Shown here: one piece after another, positions 11,128 to 23,040 of the stretch
Numbering within the stretch: the stretch's first letter is position 1
Layout of the letters: the number at the start of each line of letters is the position of its first letter
Position numbers and translations under genes: made by a program
Assembly (NCBI RefSeq): GCF_024679095.1
Contig: NC_066513.1
Coordinates: 8,422,049-8,486,048 of the forward strand
Origin: Eriocheir sinensis
Taxonomy: Eukaryota > Arthropoda > Malacostraca > Decapoda > Varunidae
Direction of reading: 5' to 3'
DNA length: 64,000 bases
The notes under the pieces: model-generated
What the model was told of the DNA's origin: nothing
The model's database searches: none
What the model saw: only the letters and a program-made list of their open reading frames with translations

Positions 11128-12264
11128 TCAACTGCCTCGTTCAGGAGCTTTCCAAGCCGCGCCGAACCAACCTCGTTCACGAAACAGGTCTGGGCGCTCG
11201 TTGAAGTGCTGCCAGGCGTTTGTGAACGCTACGCCTTCATCGTTACATAACTGCTTTAGACTAGTGTTGACGCTGTACGCTTTGCTGTTAAACCCGGCGA
11301 ACGTATTGACTCTCGGTAGAATCCCAGAGACGATGATGTGAGGGGACTTTGTCTTGTATTTCCGAATGACTTGACGGTATTTTGACAGCAGGTCCTGAGA
11401 TCGAGTTGACTGAACGTCGTTAGTTCCCGCATGGATCAGATACACTGTGTCCTCCTTCGCGCTTACTGAAACAGCATCGACAGCTTATTTAATATCGTCC
11501 ATTCCGGCTCCAGGTATACAGAAACGCTTCCATGTCGATGTATTACGGCCGAAAAACTCCGTGAGTTGGCCCCTGACCAGACTGTCACCAACTAAGTTGA
11601 CTCTCGTAGTCAGTTTGTCCATGCCAGGAAATAGCGTCTTGTTCGTACAAATGACAGCTGCGAGAATGGTCTTGTGAGTTCTTTTGGAAGGGCGTGAGGT
11701 ACAAGAGGGAGCGTGGGCGAAGGTGGGTTTGGAAGTGGTAGCAGTGAAAGTAGTGGGTGGTTGGGGAAGGGTGGATGATAAAGTGTGGAGGGAGGCGTTC
11801 GATGTGGTGTCAGAAGTGGAGGAGGAGGTCGTGTTGAAGGTGGAAGGGGAAGATGGACTGGTGGTGGTGAAGACAGGAGAGGAGTCTAGGGTACCGGTGG
11901 TGTTGGAGGAACGGGGGGTGGATGAAGAGGGAGTGTTGGTGAGGTCCACTTGCGAGCAGGTAGGGATGGAGGTGGATGAGGTAGGAAGGGAGGTGGATGG
12001 GGTAGGGTGGGAGGTGGAAGGAGTAGGGAGGATGGAGGCGGATTAAGGCTTTGATGATGAGATGGGGCAGGAGGAGGCGGCAGGAAGGAGAGGGGAGGAG
12101 GAGGAGGAGACTTGAAGGTGGGAGGGGGAAGAGGAGGAGGGGGAGGAGGAGGTATGTGATTGGCTCAGAGTTTCAGAGTACGAGGTTGAGGAGGAAGATA
12201 TAGGGGTAGGAAGTGCGGGGAATGACGTAACAATTTCCCATAACAAAGGAACACAAAGAAACAC
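11128..12264 (-). pseudogene. ORF1 of LINE A2: Ser/Thr-rich region plus SGNH hydrolase
   Basis: 12043-12264 and 11640-11949 encode long Ser/Thr/Pro tracts. From about 11600 the sequence reads VNLVGDSLVRGQL (block I, GDS nucleophile), then FCIPGAGMDDIK. A stop interrupts near 11485, then MYLIHAGTNDVQS (block III, GxND) and GILPRVNTFAGFNSKAYSVN follow. The final DxxH block is not visible before the frame ends near 11128. The domain type is known from CR1 ORF1 proteins; its role in retrotransposition is not established from this sequence. Confidence 0.75.
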
Positions 12265-14008
12265 AAAGAAAGAAAAGCAACAGCAGACCTGCTGGTCCTT
12301 CCGAAGCTGTTTGTGACAAGCTACAATAAATATTTAATCAAAGGTGGAAGATGAAGGACAGCAAAGGTGAAGGCTCCTCCCCATCCCCCCATCACTCCAG
12401 CCAAAGCTGGCAGGAAAGGAAAAAGAACCATGCAGCATGGAAAAACTGCATGGAAATTATGTAAGAAAGAGGAAAGAACTACCATTACTGCTACCACTAA
12501 CCGGGCGACAAAAGCGGACAAGGACACCAGTATTCGAAAGAACTTAACGTTATTACGACAATGAGTAATATCTTAGTTGCTAGTTGGATTCAAAATACTT
12601 GTCTAATCTATTCTTGAAGGCCGTAACTGTTGTACTATCAACGACATCACAGGGTAGAGAGTTCCAAACATTAACAACTCGATTGAATAAGAAGTGTTTA
12701 GTTTCGTGCGACGAGAATCTTTTACCACTTATCTTCAAATTGTGATTTCTTCTTGTTCTTTTTGATCGATGAATTATAAAGTAATCTTCCGCATTAATAT
12801 CATTGAATCCTTTAAACATTTTAAACACTTATATTAGATCGCCTCGCATTCTTCGTTTTGATAGACTGAATAAATTTACTTCTTTAAGCCTTTGTTCATA
12901 TGATAAATATCTCAACCTAGAAATCATCTTTTTTACTCTTCGTTGAACCCGTTCCAACTTTTCTATGTCTTTTCTGTGGTAGGGAGACCAAAACTGTACA
13001 CAGTACTCTAGACGGGGTCGAACCAACGAATTATACAGTTTTAATATTACTTTTTCCGATTTATTATTAAAGACTCGTCCGATGAAGCCATCCAATTTGT
13101 TTGCAGTTTTAACAACCTCTGAACAATGCTGACCGGGCTTTAAATCGCTTGATATAGTGATTCCAAGATCCTTTTCTTTACTTACTGCAGAAAGTTGTTT
13201 GCCATTCATTACGTACCGAACGCGATTGTTATTTTTTCCGATGTGCAACACTTTACATTTGTCAACGTTAAATTTCATTTGCCATTGATTGGCCCAACGT
13301 GCAAGTCGATCTAGATCTGATTGTAAAGCTTTTTCGTCGAGTGTCGCAGTTACTTTACTAGCAATTTTTGTGTCATCAGCAAATTTTGATACTTTGCAAG
13401 TGAGCCCATCATCGATATCATTAACATAAATTAAGAAGAGCATGGGGCCAAGCACTGATCCTTGAGGTACGCCGCTTCTGACATCGAGCCAGTTAGATGT
13501 AACACCGTTTAGAACTACTCTCTGTTTCCGCTCAGAGCCAGTCCACAAGCCAATTGTAAATGTTACCCGAGATACCGTGCGCCAATAGTTTGCTGAGCAA
13601 TCGTTGGTGGGGGACCTTATCAAATGCCTTTTGAAAATCCAGATATATGATATCTACTGATCTGCTTTCATCAAACACCTCAAAAATATAATGAAAAAAA
13701 TCAAGTAAGTTAGTTAAACACGAACATTTACTACGGAAACACTGTTGCGAATTATTTATTATATTATTTTCTTCGAAGAATTTCACCATATTGTCGCGAA
13801 TGATAGTCTCCATTAAATTACAAACAATCGATGTCAGGCTAATTGGTCGATAGTTTCCTGGATGAGACTTGTCCCCCTTTTTGAAAATTGGTGTGACATT
13901 TGCAAGTTTCCAATCCGACGGAACTTTTCCAGCTGTTAAAGATTTATTGAATATGATGGAGAGCGGTTTCCAAATTTGATGTTCGATTTCTTTTAAGACT
14001 CTAGGGCT
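12248..14008 (-). mobile_element. CR1-like LINE family B, RT and 3' UTR
   Basis: The best copy of family B. 13532-14011 encodes SPRVLKEIEHQIWKPLSI, VPSDWKLANVTPIFKKGDKS, NYRPISLTS and DIIYLDFQKAFDKVPHQRLL; 12829-13623 continues with RKQRVVLNGVTSNW, SGVPQGSVLGPMLFLIYVND, SKFADDTKIASK and RRMRGDLI; 12580-12828 gives the end. A small deletion near 13535 shifts the frame. It is 5' truncated at 14008, where the next CR1 copy starts. The 3' tail has AACACAAAGAAA repeats at 12248-12270. Confidence 0.9.
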
Positions 14009-14126
14009 CAAGGCATTTGAGCGTTACAAGTCCTCGTTCGTCCATGTTCCATGTTCGTCCATGTTCACCTCTTCATTCCATGTTCACCTCAGGTCCTCAA
14101 GCTCTGGCTAGCTCTTGGGTTGACCA

Positions 14127-14989
14127 TGTCTGGTGGGATGAGTTACAGTGGTGCAGTGAGTGGAGGAGGCTCAGGGTACAGTTGAGTTAGTAAATTCTCT
14201 CTTGGAGAGAATTGAAGAGTTGGAGAAGACTGTGGAGGCCATGAGGAAGGAAAATCGAGTCCTTCGTTCATCAGGTCCTCAGACAGGCGATGTACATAGT
14301 ACACCGTCACAAGATGGGGCTGGCAGGTAGTCAAGAGCCATGGCAGCTGGTTAAGGTTGAAGAGGACCAATCCTGCGGGTGTGGAGTGCCGCAACTCCTT
14401 CCAGGCATACTCTCTGATCTGAGGGAAAGAGTGAAGGAGCAGGAGGTGAAGGAGAGGAGGGCAGATGACAAATCCCTGCCCAGAGGTAACATTTTGGTTG
14501 TTGGGGATAGCCAGGTCAGGTTGTTAGATATGGCCTTCTGTGCTAAAGATAGGACACGTAGGACCAGGGTGTGTTTTCCTGGGGCGGGGATTAGGGATGT
14601 CAGCGACAGGGTAGAGTCGTGCATGTCAGGCGAGGGAGTCAAACCCATCGTCTGCCTGAGCGTGGAGGAACGACATAGGCAGGTTAGGTAGTGAGCAGCT
14701 TCTGCGTCGCTACATAGAGGCTCTTCGAAGAGTTACGTCCAAAGGCGGGGTTCCTGTGGTGTGTGGGGTTCTGCCAAGGCGGCGGGTTGGTGCCATTTGG
14801 ATGTCCAGGGATATTGCATTAAACTGCAGGTTGGCAGATTATTGCAAAGCCAATGGATGGACATTTGTCGACGCCTGGGACAGTTTCTTTGGCAAGAACC
14901 ACCTATACCAGAGGGACGGGGTTCACCTTTCATGGGAGGGGGTACACATCTTGTCTGATGCCCTTGAACGTGGATTGGGGGGTAAGTAA
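14127..14989 (+). pseudogene. CR1-A ORF1: coiled coil plus SGNH esterase
   Basis: ATG at 14127 starts MSGGMSYSGAVSGGGSGYS. A coiled-coil-like segment follows (LLERIEELEKTVEAMRKENR, about 14195-14260). The SGNH domain gives GNILVVGDSQVRLL (14490-14530, GDS), FPGAGIRDVSDRV, a damaged GGxND block near 14665 with a shift into another frame, VVCGVLPRRRVGAIW (14756 on) and FFGKNHLYQRDGVHLSWEG near 14890-14940, whose D-x-x-H supplies the last two catalytic residues. Stop TAA at 14987-14989. Confidence 0.75.
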
Positions 14990-15069
14990 GAAGGGGCCTA
15001 AGATGGCAATACCAAGTGGGGGCACTAAATGTAGTAATAATAATAGCGGCTGTAGGGTAAGGCAAGGGG

Positions 15070-17862
15070 TAGGTCTAAATGTGTACTATACAAACAGTAG
15101 AAGTATTAGGAATAAGATAGATTTATTGAGGGGAAAGGCGTGCGTAGATAAATTTGATATGATAGCGATCACAGAGTCATGGATAAACACTGCAGACAGA
15201 CACTTTCTCCCAGAATTATAGATTGAAGGGTATAAGTTACTCCACCAAGATCGAATAGGCAGGAAGGGGGGTGGGGTCGCACTCTTCGTAAGGGACAATC
15301 TTAAGTGTGTCATTAACAACTCAATCAAGGAAGATAGCAATACAGAATCCCTCTGGATAGAAACAATAGGTAGGAAGGAAAAGCTTGTCATCGGAGTACT
15401 TTACAGACCGCCCAACCTTACCAGGGACAGTAGCCAACCCCTTTTACAAGAAATTAGTAGGGCGTCAAGATATAGGAATGTGTGTGTAATTGGGGATTTC
15501 AATTATAGGAACATAGAGTGGGGTACTTTATCTGGAGACCAAGAGGCACAGGATTTGTTAGATGTGATACAGGATAGTTTCCTTAAGCAGTTAATTAGAA
15601 CACCAACGAGGGAAGAAAATATTTTGGATTTGTTGTTAACTAATAGAGATGACATAATAAGCAATATTGAGGTTGGGGATTCATTAGGTAACAGTGATCA
15701 TGAGGAAATTATATTTAATATTAAATGGGAGGATAGAGTCAGCAGTAACAACACATTAATACCTGACTTCAGGAAGGCAGACTACGAGGGGTTAAGAACA
15801 CAGCTGCAGAGGCTTAGGGGAGTGAGATCCGAAGTAGGTCAGGACCCAGAGCAGGGAGGGGCGTTAATCTCTGGTGAGGTCACTAGTCAGGTCAGTAGCT
15901 TGGAGGGTGAGTACAATAGTCTGGTCAGGGAGATTAAACTAGGACAGAAACAGTTTATACTTCACAGGGAAGTCAGGTCAACAGGTAATTACCCGCGATG
16001 GATGACAGACAGGCTAAAAACTGAAACAGGAAGGAAAAGAGGACTATATGTTAGAATTAAAAGGGGGGAAACTCACCTAAGGGATAGTTACAACGATTTA
16101 GCTAGAGCAGTAAAGAAGAACACACGTATGGCAAAACGTAATTATGAGATTAGAATTGCCAGTGAAGCAAAGGCCAATCCAAAGGGCTTCTTTCAGCTTT
16201 ATAAAACCAAGGTCAGGGATAAGATAGGGCCGCTTAAGTGAGGAGAAACACTGATTGATAGTGATGAGGAAATGAGCGAGGCGTTAAATAGATATTTCTT
16301 AACTGTATTTACCAAAGAAAGATTAGATGATATACCTGAGGGAGAACAGATCTACAGGGGAGAAGAGGTAGAAGAATTAACCGACATCAGATAGACTTAA
16401 AGTCACTAAGGCGCCAGGGCCAGATGAACTTTTCCCCAGGGTAATAAAGGAATGTGAAACTGAAATAAGTGGGCAGTTAACAGAAGTATTTAGGAAGTCA
16501 CTAGACACAGGGGTGGTGCCTGTTTCATGGAGGCAGGCACACGTTATTCCAATATTTAAAAAGGGAGACAAATCTTCTATGGAGAACTATAGGCCGATTA
16601 GTTTGACGTCAGTTATAGGTAAAATGATTGAGCCAATAATAGCTGATAGTATTAGGGACCATATTGACAGACATAATTTAATTCACGATTCACAGTATGG
16701 GTTTATTAAAGGAAAGTCGTGCCTCACTAATCTTTTATCCTTTTACAATAGAGTATTCGAGGCAGCTGACAATGATGAGAGCTATGATGTGATTTATCTT
16801 GATGTTAGTAAGGTCTTCGATAAGGTACCTCACCAGAGACTGTTAAATAAAGACAGGGCTCATGGGATAAGAGGGAAGGTATTTGATTGGATTAAGGCGT
16901 GGATTAGCGACATGAAACAGAGGGTTACCATTAACGGTAAAACATCCGAATGGGGTAATGTTACCAGTGGGGTTCCTCAAGGTTCAGTTTTAGGCCCGCT
17001 TTTATTCATTATCTACATCAATGACATAGACAATGGGATAACTAGTGACATAGGTAAATTTGCAGATGACACCAAAATAGGACGCACTATTAGGACAGGG
17101 GAGGATGCTAGAGCACTGCAGGAGGATCTCAACAAACTGTCAGCTTGGTCAGAGAAATGGCAGATGAATTTTAACATCACCAAGTGTAGCGTACTTAGTG
17201 TAGGAACACGCAACCCATTACACAGGTATAGTTTAAACTCCACAGCAATAGGCAGGTCTGAGTGTGAAAGGGATTTGGGAGTGTTAGTGAACTCTGACCT
17301 AAAACTAAGGAAGCAATGTATTAGTGCGAGGAATAGGGCTAACAGGGTATTAGGCTTTATTAACAGGACGGTAACCAACAGGAGTGCAGAGGTCTTCCTC
17401 AGACTCTCTTTAGCGTTAGTTAGGCCACACTTAGATTATGCTGTCCAGTTTTGGTGCCCACACTACAGAATCTCACTAGAATCAGTTCAGAGGAGGATGA
17501 CCAAGATGATTCAGGGGCTGAGGAACCTCCCATATCAAAATAGGCTGAAACATCTAAACTTACATTCACTGGAAAGACGAAGAGTGCGGGGAGATCTGAT
17601 AGAAGTATTCAAATGTGTCAAGGGTTACAACAAAGGCGATATGAGTAAAGTACTGAGAATTAGCCAGCAGGATATAACTCGCAGTAATGGATTTAAATTA
17701 GAAAAGTATAGATTTAGGAAAGATATAGGCAAGCATTGGTTTAGTAATAGGGTGGTGGGGGAATGGAATAGACTCAGCAATCACATAGTTAGTGCAGGGA
17801 CGATAGCTTGTTTTAAGAGTAGACTGGATAGCTACATGGACGAGGACGACAGGTGGCAGTGA
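15070..17862 (+). pseudogene. CR1-A ORF2: endonuclease and reverse transcriptase
   Basis: Endonuclease: YYTNSRSIRNKIDLL, FDMIAITESWI, in-frame TAG at 15219, then GGGVALFVRDN, VLYRPPN, VCVIGDFNYRNIEW (15480 on) and LGNSDHEEIIF. After the stop at 16239-16241 and a damaged linker, RT runs 16513-17862: QAHVIPIFKKGDKS, NYRPISLTS, IYLDVSKVFDKVPHQRLL, SGVPQGSVLGPLLFIIYIND, GKFADDTKIGR with both Asp of the FADD box, and the C-terminal VRPHLDYAVQFWCPHY and SNRVVGEWNRLSN. Confidence 0.9.
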
Positions 17863-18050
17863 GGTGTGGGTGCAGTAAGGTGACAGGGTACTGGTGCGTG
17901 CATAGTACCGCCGGTAAAACGAGGATCAAGCCTCTACCTGTAACCCCTGAAACTACACCTCACCCATCGTGAGTAGTGGGGAGGAGCAGGAGCTGCCCTG
18001 TGTAGGCCACCCGGCCTCTTGCAGTTTCCCTATGTTCTTATGTTCTTATG

Positions 18051-18925
18051 TCGAGTGAAGTGCTTGAATACGTGAGTCCAAGACACAGTACCTACATTTA
18101 GACTAGCTGGTTTGGAAGTGGAGCGCGGCGAATTTCTGTGAACAATTACCACAATTGAAATATTTGGACGGCATGGTTACCTTGTTATTTACTGCAGCAA
18201 GAAACATTACAGTTGAGACGTATTTACAAACTGCGTGGGTGGCTGTGCTGAACACCTGGAAGGAGTTTGTGGTTGGGTCGAGTCCCGCGGGAGAGTTTAA
18301 GGTGTGCCGCCTGACTCTCGGGCCCACACTTGTTTTCTCTGTGGGATTAAAATTCTCTGGAGGATTAAACTTTTCCTCCTTTTCAAAACAGGTGTGCTGG
18401 TACGGGTCAAGCTTTATACCTCTACGTTAGTGACACATAATCTCTACGTTAGCAACACACAAGGAGCTCACTGTCTTTCACTGGGTGCTGTGGTAGGTTG
18501 TGTAGATGTAATACTACTGAGGACAGACAGGAAGACACAAATAGTTGATAAGTAACTCATCCGCTCGCGGCTGCAGCACGTGTAGGTCCCACAGTCAAGG
18601 TAGTCCTCTCACTGGTAAAGCAATCCTCGCAACACTTCAAACATTAGTCAGACGCGTCATAGCACTGAGATAGACGTTAATTACGTTGAATGGCACTAAT
18701 TAAGACAAGTAAACAAGCACAATTAATCGTTCGATCTTTGAGAAGGCATACGTGCCTATTTAAGTAACGGTTAGTTAAAACGTGTATGAACGGATTTCGG
18801 AAATTGTGACGTTAAAATGTAACACACAGGGAGTCGATTCACAAAAACAAGGCGTCGGTTCACAAACACAAGGTGCGTAGAGCAAGTGTAAGGTGTGGGT
18901 GCCGGAGCGGCAAGGTCAACGACCG
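18051..18925. other. low-repeat stretch, no gene recognised
   Basis: No coding sequence supported. A tRNA box-B-like string (GGTTGGGTCGAGTCCCGCGG near 18272) hints at a SINE remnant but lacks a matching box A. Confidence 0.25.
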
Positions 18926-18929
18926 TCCC

Positions 18930-20080
18930 TTTTAGGAGGTCAGGAGTGATAAAAGAATGCAATGCAGAATTGATAGAGCCAATTTATGATATCATAAGTT
19001 GTTCATTAGGGTCTGGAACGGTGCCGAGAGAATGGAAAAGAGCAAACATTATACCCTTAAATTATAGGCCAGTCTTACTCACAAGTGTAATCTGTAAAAT
19101 GTGTGAAAGAATTATAAAAAAAAAAACAATGGGATGAACATCTGGAAAGTTTGGATTTAAGCAAGGAAAGTCGTGTGACACAAATCTGATTTGTTTTTAC
19201 TCGAGAATAATAGATACAATACAAGAAAGAGACAGATGGATGGATTGTATATACCTAGACCTGAAAAAAGCTGTTGATAAAGTGCCGCATAATAGACTAT
19301 TGTGGATATTAGAGTATAGAGGAAGACTGAGAGGCAGTAGGAAAAACTGGATGAGGGAGTATCTTGTAGGAAGAGACATGAGAATAGTGGTTAGGGATGG
19401 AAAATCGGAGTGGAGAGAGGTGACATGTGGAGTGCTGCAGGGATCTGTACTCGCACCAATAATAGTACATGAACTTGTTTGCTGATGATACAAAGCTGCA
19501 AAGAAGGATAAGGACGGAGGAAGATTGTATGAGGTTGCAGGAGGATCTGAATGAAATATGTGAGTGGAGCAACAAATGAGAAATGGAATTCAGTGCAAGC
19601 AAATGTCACGTATTGAGGATGGGAAAAAGGTAAAAATAGACCCCTGAAACAATATAAAATGGGTGAAAGAGACATACGTGTGGTTGAGAAAGATAAAGAC
19701 CTTTGAGTGACAATTCGGGATTATTTGACGCCAGAAAACACCTAAACATGATATTTGGTGATACATGCAGACTATTGCAAGATGTTAGATTTGGATTCCA
19801 CTATATGGATGTAGATATGATGACAGAGATAATAAAGGCAATAATTAGAGCAAAGTTAGAATATGCAGCAGTGGTATGGTTCCCACACACGAAAAAAGGA
19901 TGTAAATAAACTGGAAAGGATTCAGATAATTGCAACAAAAATGGTACCTGAACTCTGAAATCTGCCGTATGAAGAAAGACTCGAACGCCAGGCCCTGTAT
20001 GCTACAAATGGGTAAATACACACACGCACGCACGCACGCACGGACGCTCGCACGCACACAGACAGACAGACAGACAGAAA

Positions 20081-20121
<41 letters not shown>
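18930..20121 (+). mobile_element. LINE family C copy 1 (RT to 3' end)
   Basis: Plus-strand RT fragments: GSGTVPREWKRANIIPL, NYRPVLLTSVICKMCERIIK, MDCIYLDLKKAVDKVPHNRLLW (first Asp present, F to V in KAFD), VTCGVLQGSVLAPI, FADDTKLQ-like at 19480-19497, then RAKLEYAAVVWFPHTKK. A frameshift near 19485 and several stops are present. It ends with CAGGCCCTGTATGCTACAAA and GGTAAATAC followed by an (AC)n microsatellite, the 3' end of the family. Confidence 0.8.
20019..20121. repeat. (ACGC)n and (AC)n microsatellite at LINE C 3' tail
   Basis: Starts directly after GGTAAATAC, passes through ACGC and GACA variants and ends in a pure AC run at 20083-20121. Confidence 0.95.
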
Positions 20122-20125
<4 letters not shown>

Positions 20126-20144
20126 CTGACCAGTATCTTTAATT

Positions 20145-21815
20145 AACAAGCATTGAATGTATAACATGCGAAAGACTAATCAAGAAACATTGGATGGAGC
20201 ATTTAGAAAAAGGGGGAACACTGCAGGCCCAGAAAATGTCCTGTACCAGTGTTGATCAGTTGTGCTCTTTGGAATGCCACCATTTCATAGGTAATATAAT
20301 ACAGGCTGTGGTAACACGTAAATGTGACTGCTAAGACTTTCCCGGGCACCACACGAGATTTACACGCGAGCAGGGTCGGCTCCGATTCTGAATTGAACTG
20401 AGGAGTATTTTTTTTGGTGTCGGTAATCTATTACGACCGACCATCAGGATCCACCGGAAAAGCCCAGCGCAATAGGCTATGGCTGCAATGTAAAAAAAAA
20501 AAAAATAATAATAATTACCGACACCAAAAAAATTACTCCTCAGTTCAATTCAGAATCGGAGCCGACCCAAGAACCACGTCTGCGGAAAGAGTGAGCTCAC
20601 ACAGCTGATCAAGATTGGTAGATAATAATGTGTGACAAATTTCCTGGATCTACAATACTAACAGAAAACTAGTGGACTTTAGAAGCGGACAATCTTGTTT
20701 TACAAATCTGATGTTTCCACTCAAGAGTATTAGAAATAACACAAGAAAGAGATTGATGGGCAGATGGCATACAGATGGCCTTTTGCTAAAGTTTCACACA
20801 ATAGACTGTTCTGGAAACTGGAAGAGACAAGAGATATGAAAGGGAAAGTAAAGAACTGGATGGAAGATTGTTTGGAGATCAGAAAAATGAGAACTATAAT
20901 GAGAAGAAAAATAAAATTGAAAAAGAGTGACGAGTGGAGTGCCACAGGGCTCAGTGCTGGTACCAATCATGTTTATTATCTATAACGATTAATTATCCTT
21001 CCAGATGGAGTAACCAGCTACATGAGCCTGTTTGTAGACGTGGAAAATTATTTAGGAAATAAGAAACCAAGAGGATTGTGAGAGGCTGTAGAAGGGCATT
21101 GACAAGGTATATGAATGGACAAAAATTTAGGAAATGGAATTCAGTGCAAATAACTGCCCTGCTCTGTAAATCGGGAGAGGTGAAATACGACCCACATACA
21201 CATATAAAATGGGAGATTATATAATAGTGAGAGGAAAGGAGGTAAAAGTTATGGGGATGGTAATTCAAATAAGCATGACTTGTCACCAGTCTGGCAATAC
21301 ACAACATATCTGGAGAAACATGCTTGTTATGGAATGTAAAAAATGCATTTCACTACCTGGATAAAGATATGATTAAGATAACAACCACAATGATTACAGC
21401 AAAACTAGAATATGCATTAGCTGTGTGGTCTCCTCACAAAAAAAAAGTGAACAAACTGGAAAGAATACAAAAAGTAGCCCTCAAGATGGTACCAGAACTG
21501 GAGGACTTATGAAGAAAGGTTAAAAGAAATGCAACTGGTAACACTGGAAAAAAGAAGTGAGACGTGACCTAATTTCAGTATATAAACTCATGAATGACTT
21601 GGAAACTTGAGGTAATCAAGGCCTGTTACTGAGAAGGGGCAATGCCAACAGAGAGTTAAGAGGTCGTAAAACCTCTCTCCACAGATATATAAATACTTGG
21701 AACGAACTGAAAGAAGTGGTGGAGGCAAAGAGTGCACGGAGCTTGAAGGAAAAACTGGACAAATACAGATATGGAGACAGGACCACATGAGTGTAGCTCA
21801 GGCCCTGTATAATAC

Positions 21816-21820
<5 letters not shown>
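20145..21820 (+). mobile_element. LINE family C copy 2, interrupted
   Basis: 20163-20215 reads ITCERLIKKHWMEHLEK. After an interruption containing the inverted repeat at 20373-20568, RT resumes near 20665 (LVDFRSGQSCFTNL), VSHNRLFWKLEE, and the C-terminal region ITAKLEYALAVWSPHKKKVN and LERIQKVALKMVPELEDL (21324-21512). It ends at CAGGCCCTGTATAATACAA, where other copies continue into GGTAAATAC(AC)n but here a (CT)n tract follows. Confidence 0.75.
20373..20568. repeat. inverted repeat (57-bp arms) around a SINE fragment
   Basis: Arm 20373-20429 (GGGTCGGCTCCGATTCTGAA onward) is almost exactly the reverse complement of 20512-20568. The centre (20432-20508) matches the 3' part of the tRNA-headed SINE family at 47.7-48.08 kb (CCGACCATCAGGATCCACCG, GCAATAGG, A-run). 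The whole can fold into a long hairpin. Confidence 0.85.

Positions 21821-21884
<64 letters not shown>
21818..21884. repeat. (CT)n microsatellite
   Basis: About 33 CT units between the 3' end of LINE C copy 2 and a LINE B fragment. Confidence 0.98.
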
Positions 21885-21887
<3 letters not shown>

Positions 21888-22270
21888 GGGCAATAAAATT
21901 CGTCGGGCAACAAAAATGATCCCTTCCTTGCGCAACAAATCCTACGAAGGAAGGCTTTCCACCCTTAACATGTTCTCTCTTAAGAAACGTCGCCTCCGAG
22001 GAAATCTGATCGAATGTTTTAAAATACTTAATGGTTTCACGAATGTAGACAGAACAAAATTGTTTATGATCGATGACACTTTGCGAACGAGGAACAATGG
22101 CATAAAACTCAAATGTTGACAAGTAAATTCAGACTGCACCAAATTTTCTTCACCAACGTTGTAGTGCGAGAATGGAATAAGCTTCCACCGTCAGTGGTCC
22201 AGTGTAACACAATTGACTCCTTTAAAAACAAGCTCGACCGTCACTTCCTTGAACTTAATATTAACTAGAG
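21888..22270 (+). mobile_element. CR1-like LINE fragment (RT C-terminus), family B type
   Basis: Reads IRRATKMIPSLRNKSYEGRL, NMFSLKKRRLRGNLIECFKI and, after a frameshift near 22120, FFTNVVVREWNKLPPSV. This is the CR1 C-terminal signature. The opening GTCGGGCAATAAAATT is duplicated (21885-21910), suggesting a small tandem duplication at the junction. Confidence 0.75.
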
Positions 22271-22377
22271 TAGAAAAGTAACGTTTTGGAGCCATCTGAT
22301 TAATGTAGATTCACTTAGGTTTATGGACAGACCACCTAGTCTGGACCATGGGGTCTGTGTGGTCTGAATGTCTGTGT

Positions 22378-22379
<2 letters not shown>

Positions 22380-22470
<91 letters not shown>
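22380..22470. repeat. (TC)n(AC)n compound microsatellite at an exon acceptor
   Basis: A TC tract to about 22446 followed by an AC tract ending in ACACAG at 22472. It supplies the polypyrimidine tract and AG of the proposed acceptor of exon 22473-22510. Confidence 0.95.
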
Positions 22471-22472
22471 AG

Positions 22473-22510
22473 ACTGGGTGACCATTTCGGTCACCCAGCA
22501 GCAGGGGAAG
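22473..22510 (+). CDS. FN3-gene exon a (38 nt, partial FN3 domain)
   Basis: Proposed internal exon: acceptor ACACACAG before 22473 and donor AAG|GTCAGT at 22511. Entered in phase 1 it codes (Y/D/N/H)-WVTISVTQQQGK and leaves in phase 0, exactly the phase needed by the next exon at 24205. The alternating hydrophobic pattern W-V-T-I-S-V looks like the C strand of an FN3 domain, continued by EDGSRRLAQEYK in the next exon. The short length and microsatellite acceptor make it the least certain exon. If unspliced, the frame stays open to a stop near 22668. Confidence 0.55.
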
Positions 22511-23040
22511 GTCAGTTCAGGTGGCTGGCAGTGCGGCAGCCTCGTTCGGAGCAAGATGTACGGCAACTTCATCAACGCTGTGCACTTGTTATCACGGCTA
22601 CATCAACCAGCCGGGCAGCACCCACCACCTGTGTCTCGCCCACCCAGGAGCTTAGCACCTCCTTACTAAGCCTGGGTCATGGCCTGGGTATATCTGAGTG
22701 ACATCCCATAAACCCATAAACTGCCCACCTGCACCACCAACGTCAACTGTCACCTGAACCCAGCCTCTGACCTGACCTGACCAACCGTCATCTGATGAAA
22801 CCGCACCTTCCCCCCCTCTCGGGACCTCCGCACTGCACCCCCCTCCGGCCCCCCTCCCCTCTTCTCCCTCCTCAAGCTCCATCGCCCCAACCATCCCACA
22901 CACATCAGACCTCCGATCCCCGACCCCTTCTTTTTTGTACTTGTTTCATTTGCGAAGTAAAATTGTATTTATAATATGTAAATTTTCAGACTGCCGCAAC
23001 TAAATAAACCGTTTATTATTATTATTGTTATTACACCCAC
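22511..23040. other. intronic, possible retroelement 3' end
   Basis: Ends with AACTAAATAAACCG (AATAAA-like signal) and a (TTA)n tail near 23010-23035, as seen at some LINE 3' ends, but no RT motif is readable. 22690-22900 is Pro/Cys-rich low-complexity sequence when translated. Confidence 0.3.

Larger units (their letters stand above)
8284..12245 (-). mobile_element. CR1-like LINE A2, near full-length, with esterase-EN-RT
   Basis: Minus-strand order from 12245 down to 8284: Ser/Thr/Pro-rich ORF1 N-terminus (12264-11650), SGNH/GDSL esterase (11600-11128), endonuclease (about 11000-10236), linker (10239-9943), RT (9790-8553), and a 3' UTR ending in ACATGGAA-type short repeats. ORFs are broken by stops and frameshifts at about 9417-9608, 9790-9943 and 10555-11128. 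The order matches the CR1 layout in which ORF1 carries an esterase (known for CR1-like elements). It abuts the tail of LINE B at 12248. Confidence 0.85.
14012..18050 (+). mobile_element. CR1-A LINE, near full-length, SGNH-EN-RT
   Basis: Plus-strand element with a presumed 5' UTR (14012-14126, CATGTTC repeats), ORF1 (14127-14989), ORF2 (about 15070-17862), and a 3' UTR ending in the TTATGTTC tail at 18022-18048. Truncated relatives in this window are at 487-740 (minus strand, UTR only) and 58976-62262. Stops and frameshifts in ORF1 (near 14330 and 14665) and ORF2 (15219-15221, 16239-16241, 16405) make it defective, but the whole architecture is readable. Confidence 0.9.

Noticed and set aside
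22478..22669. Unspliced ORF through exon a (GGWQCGSLVRSKMYGNFINA)
   Set aside because: The phase and FN3 pattern favour splicing at GTCAGT (22511), though this exon remains the least certain.
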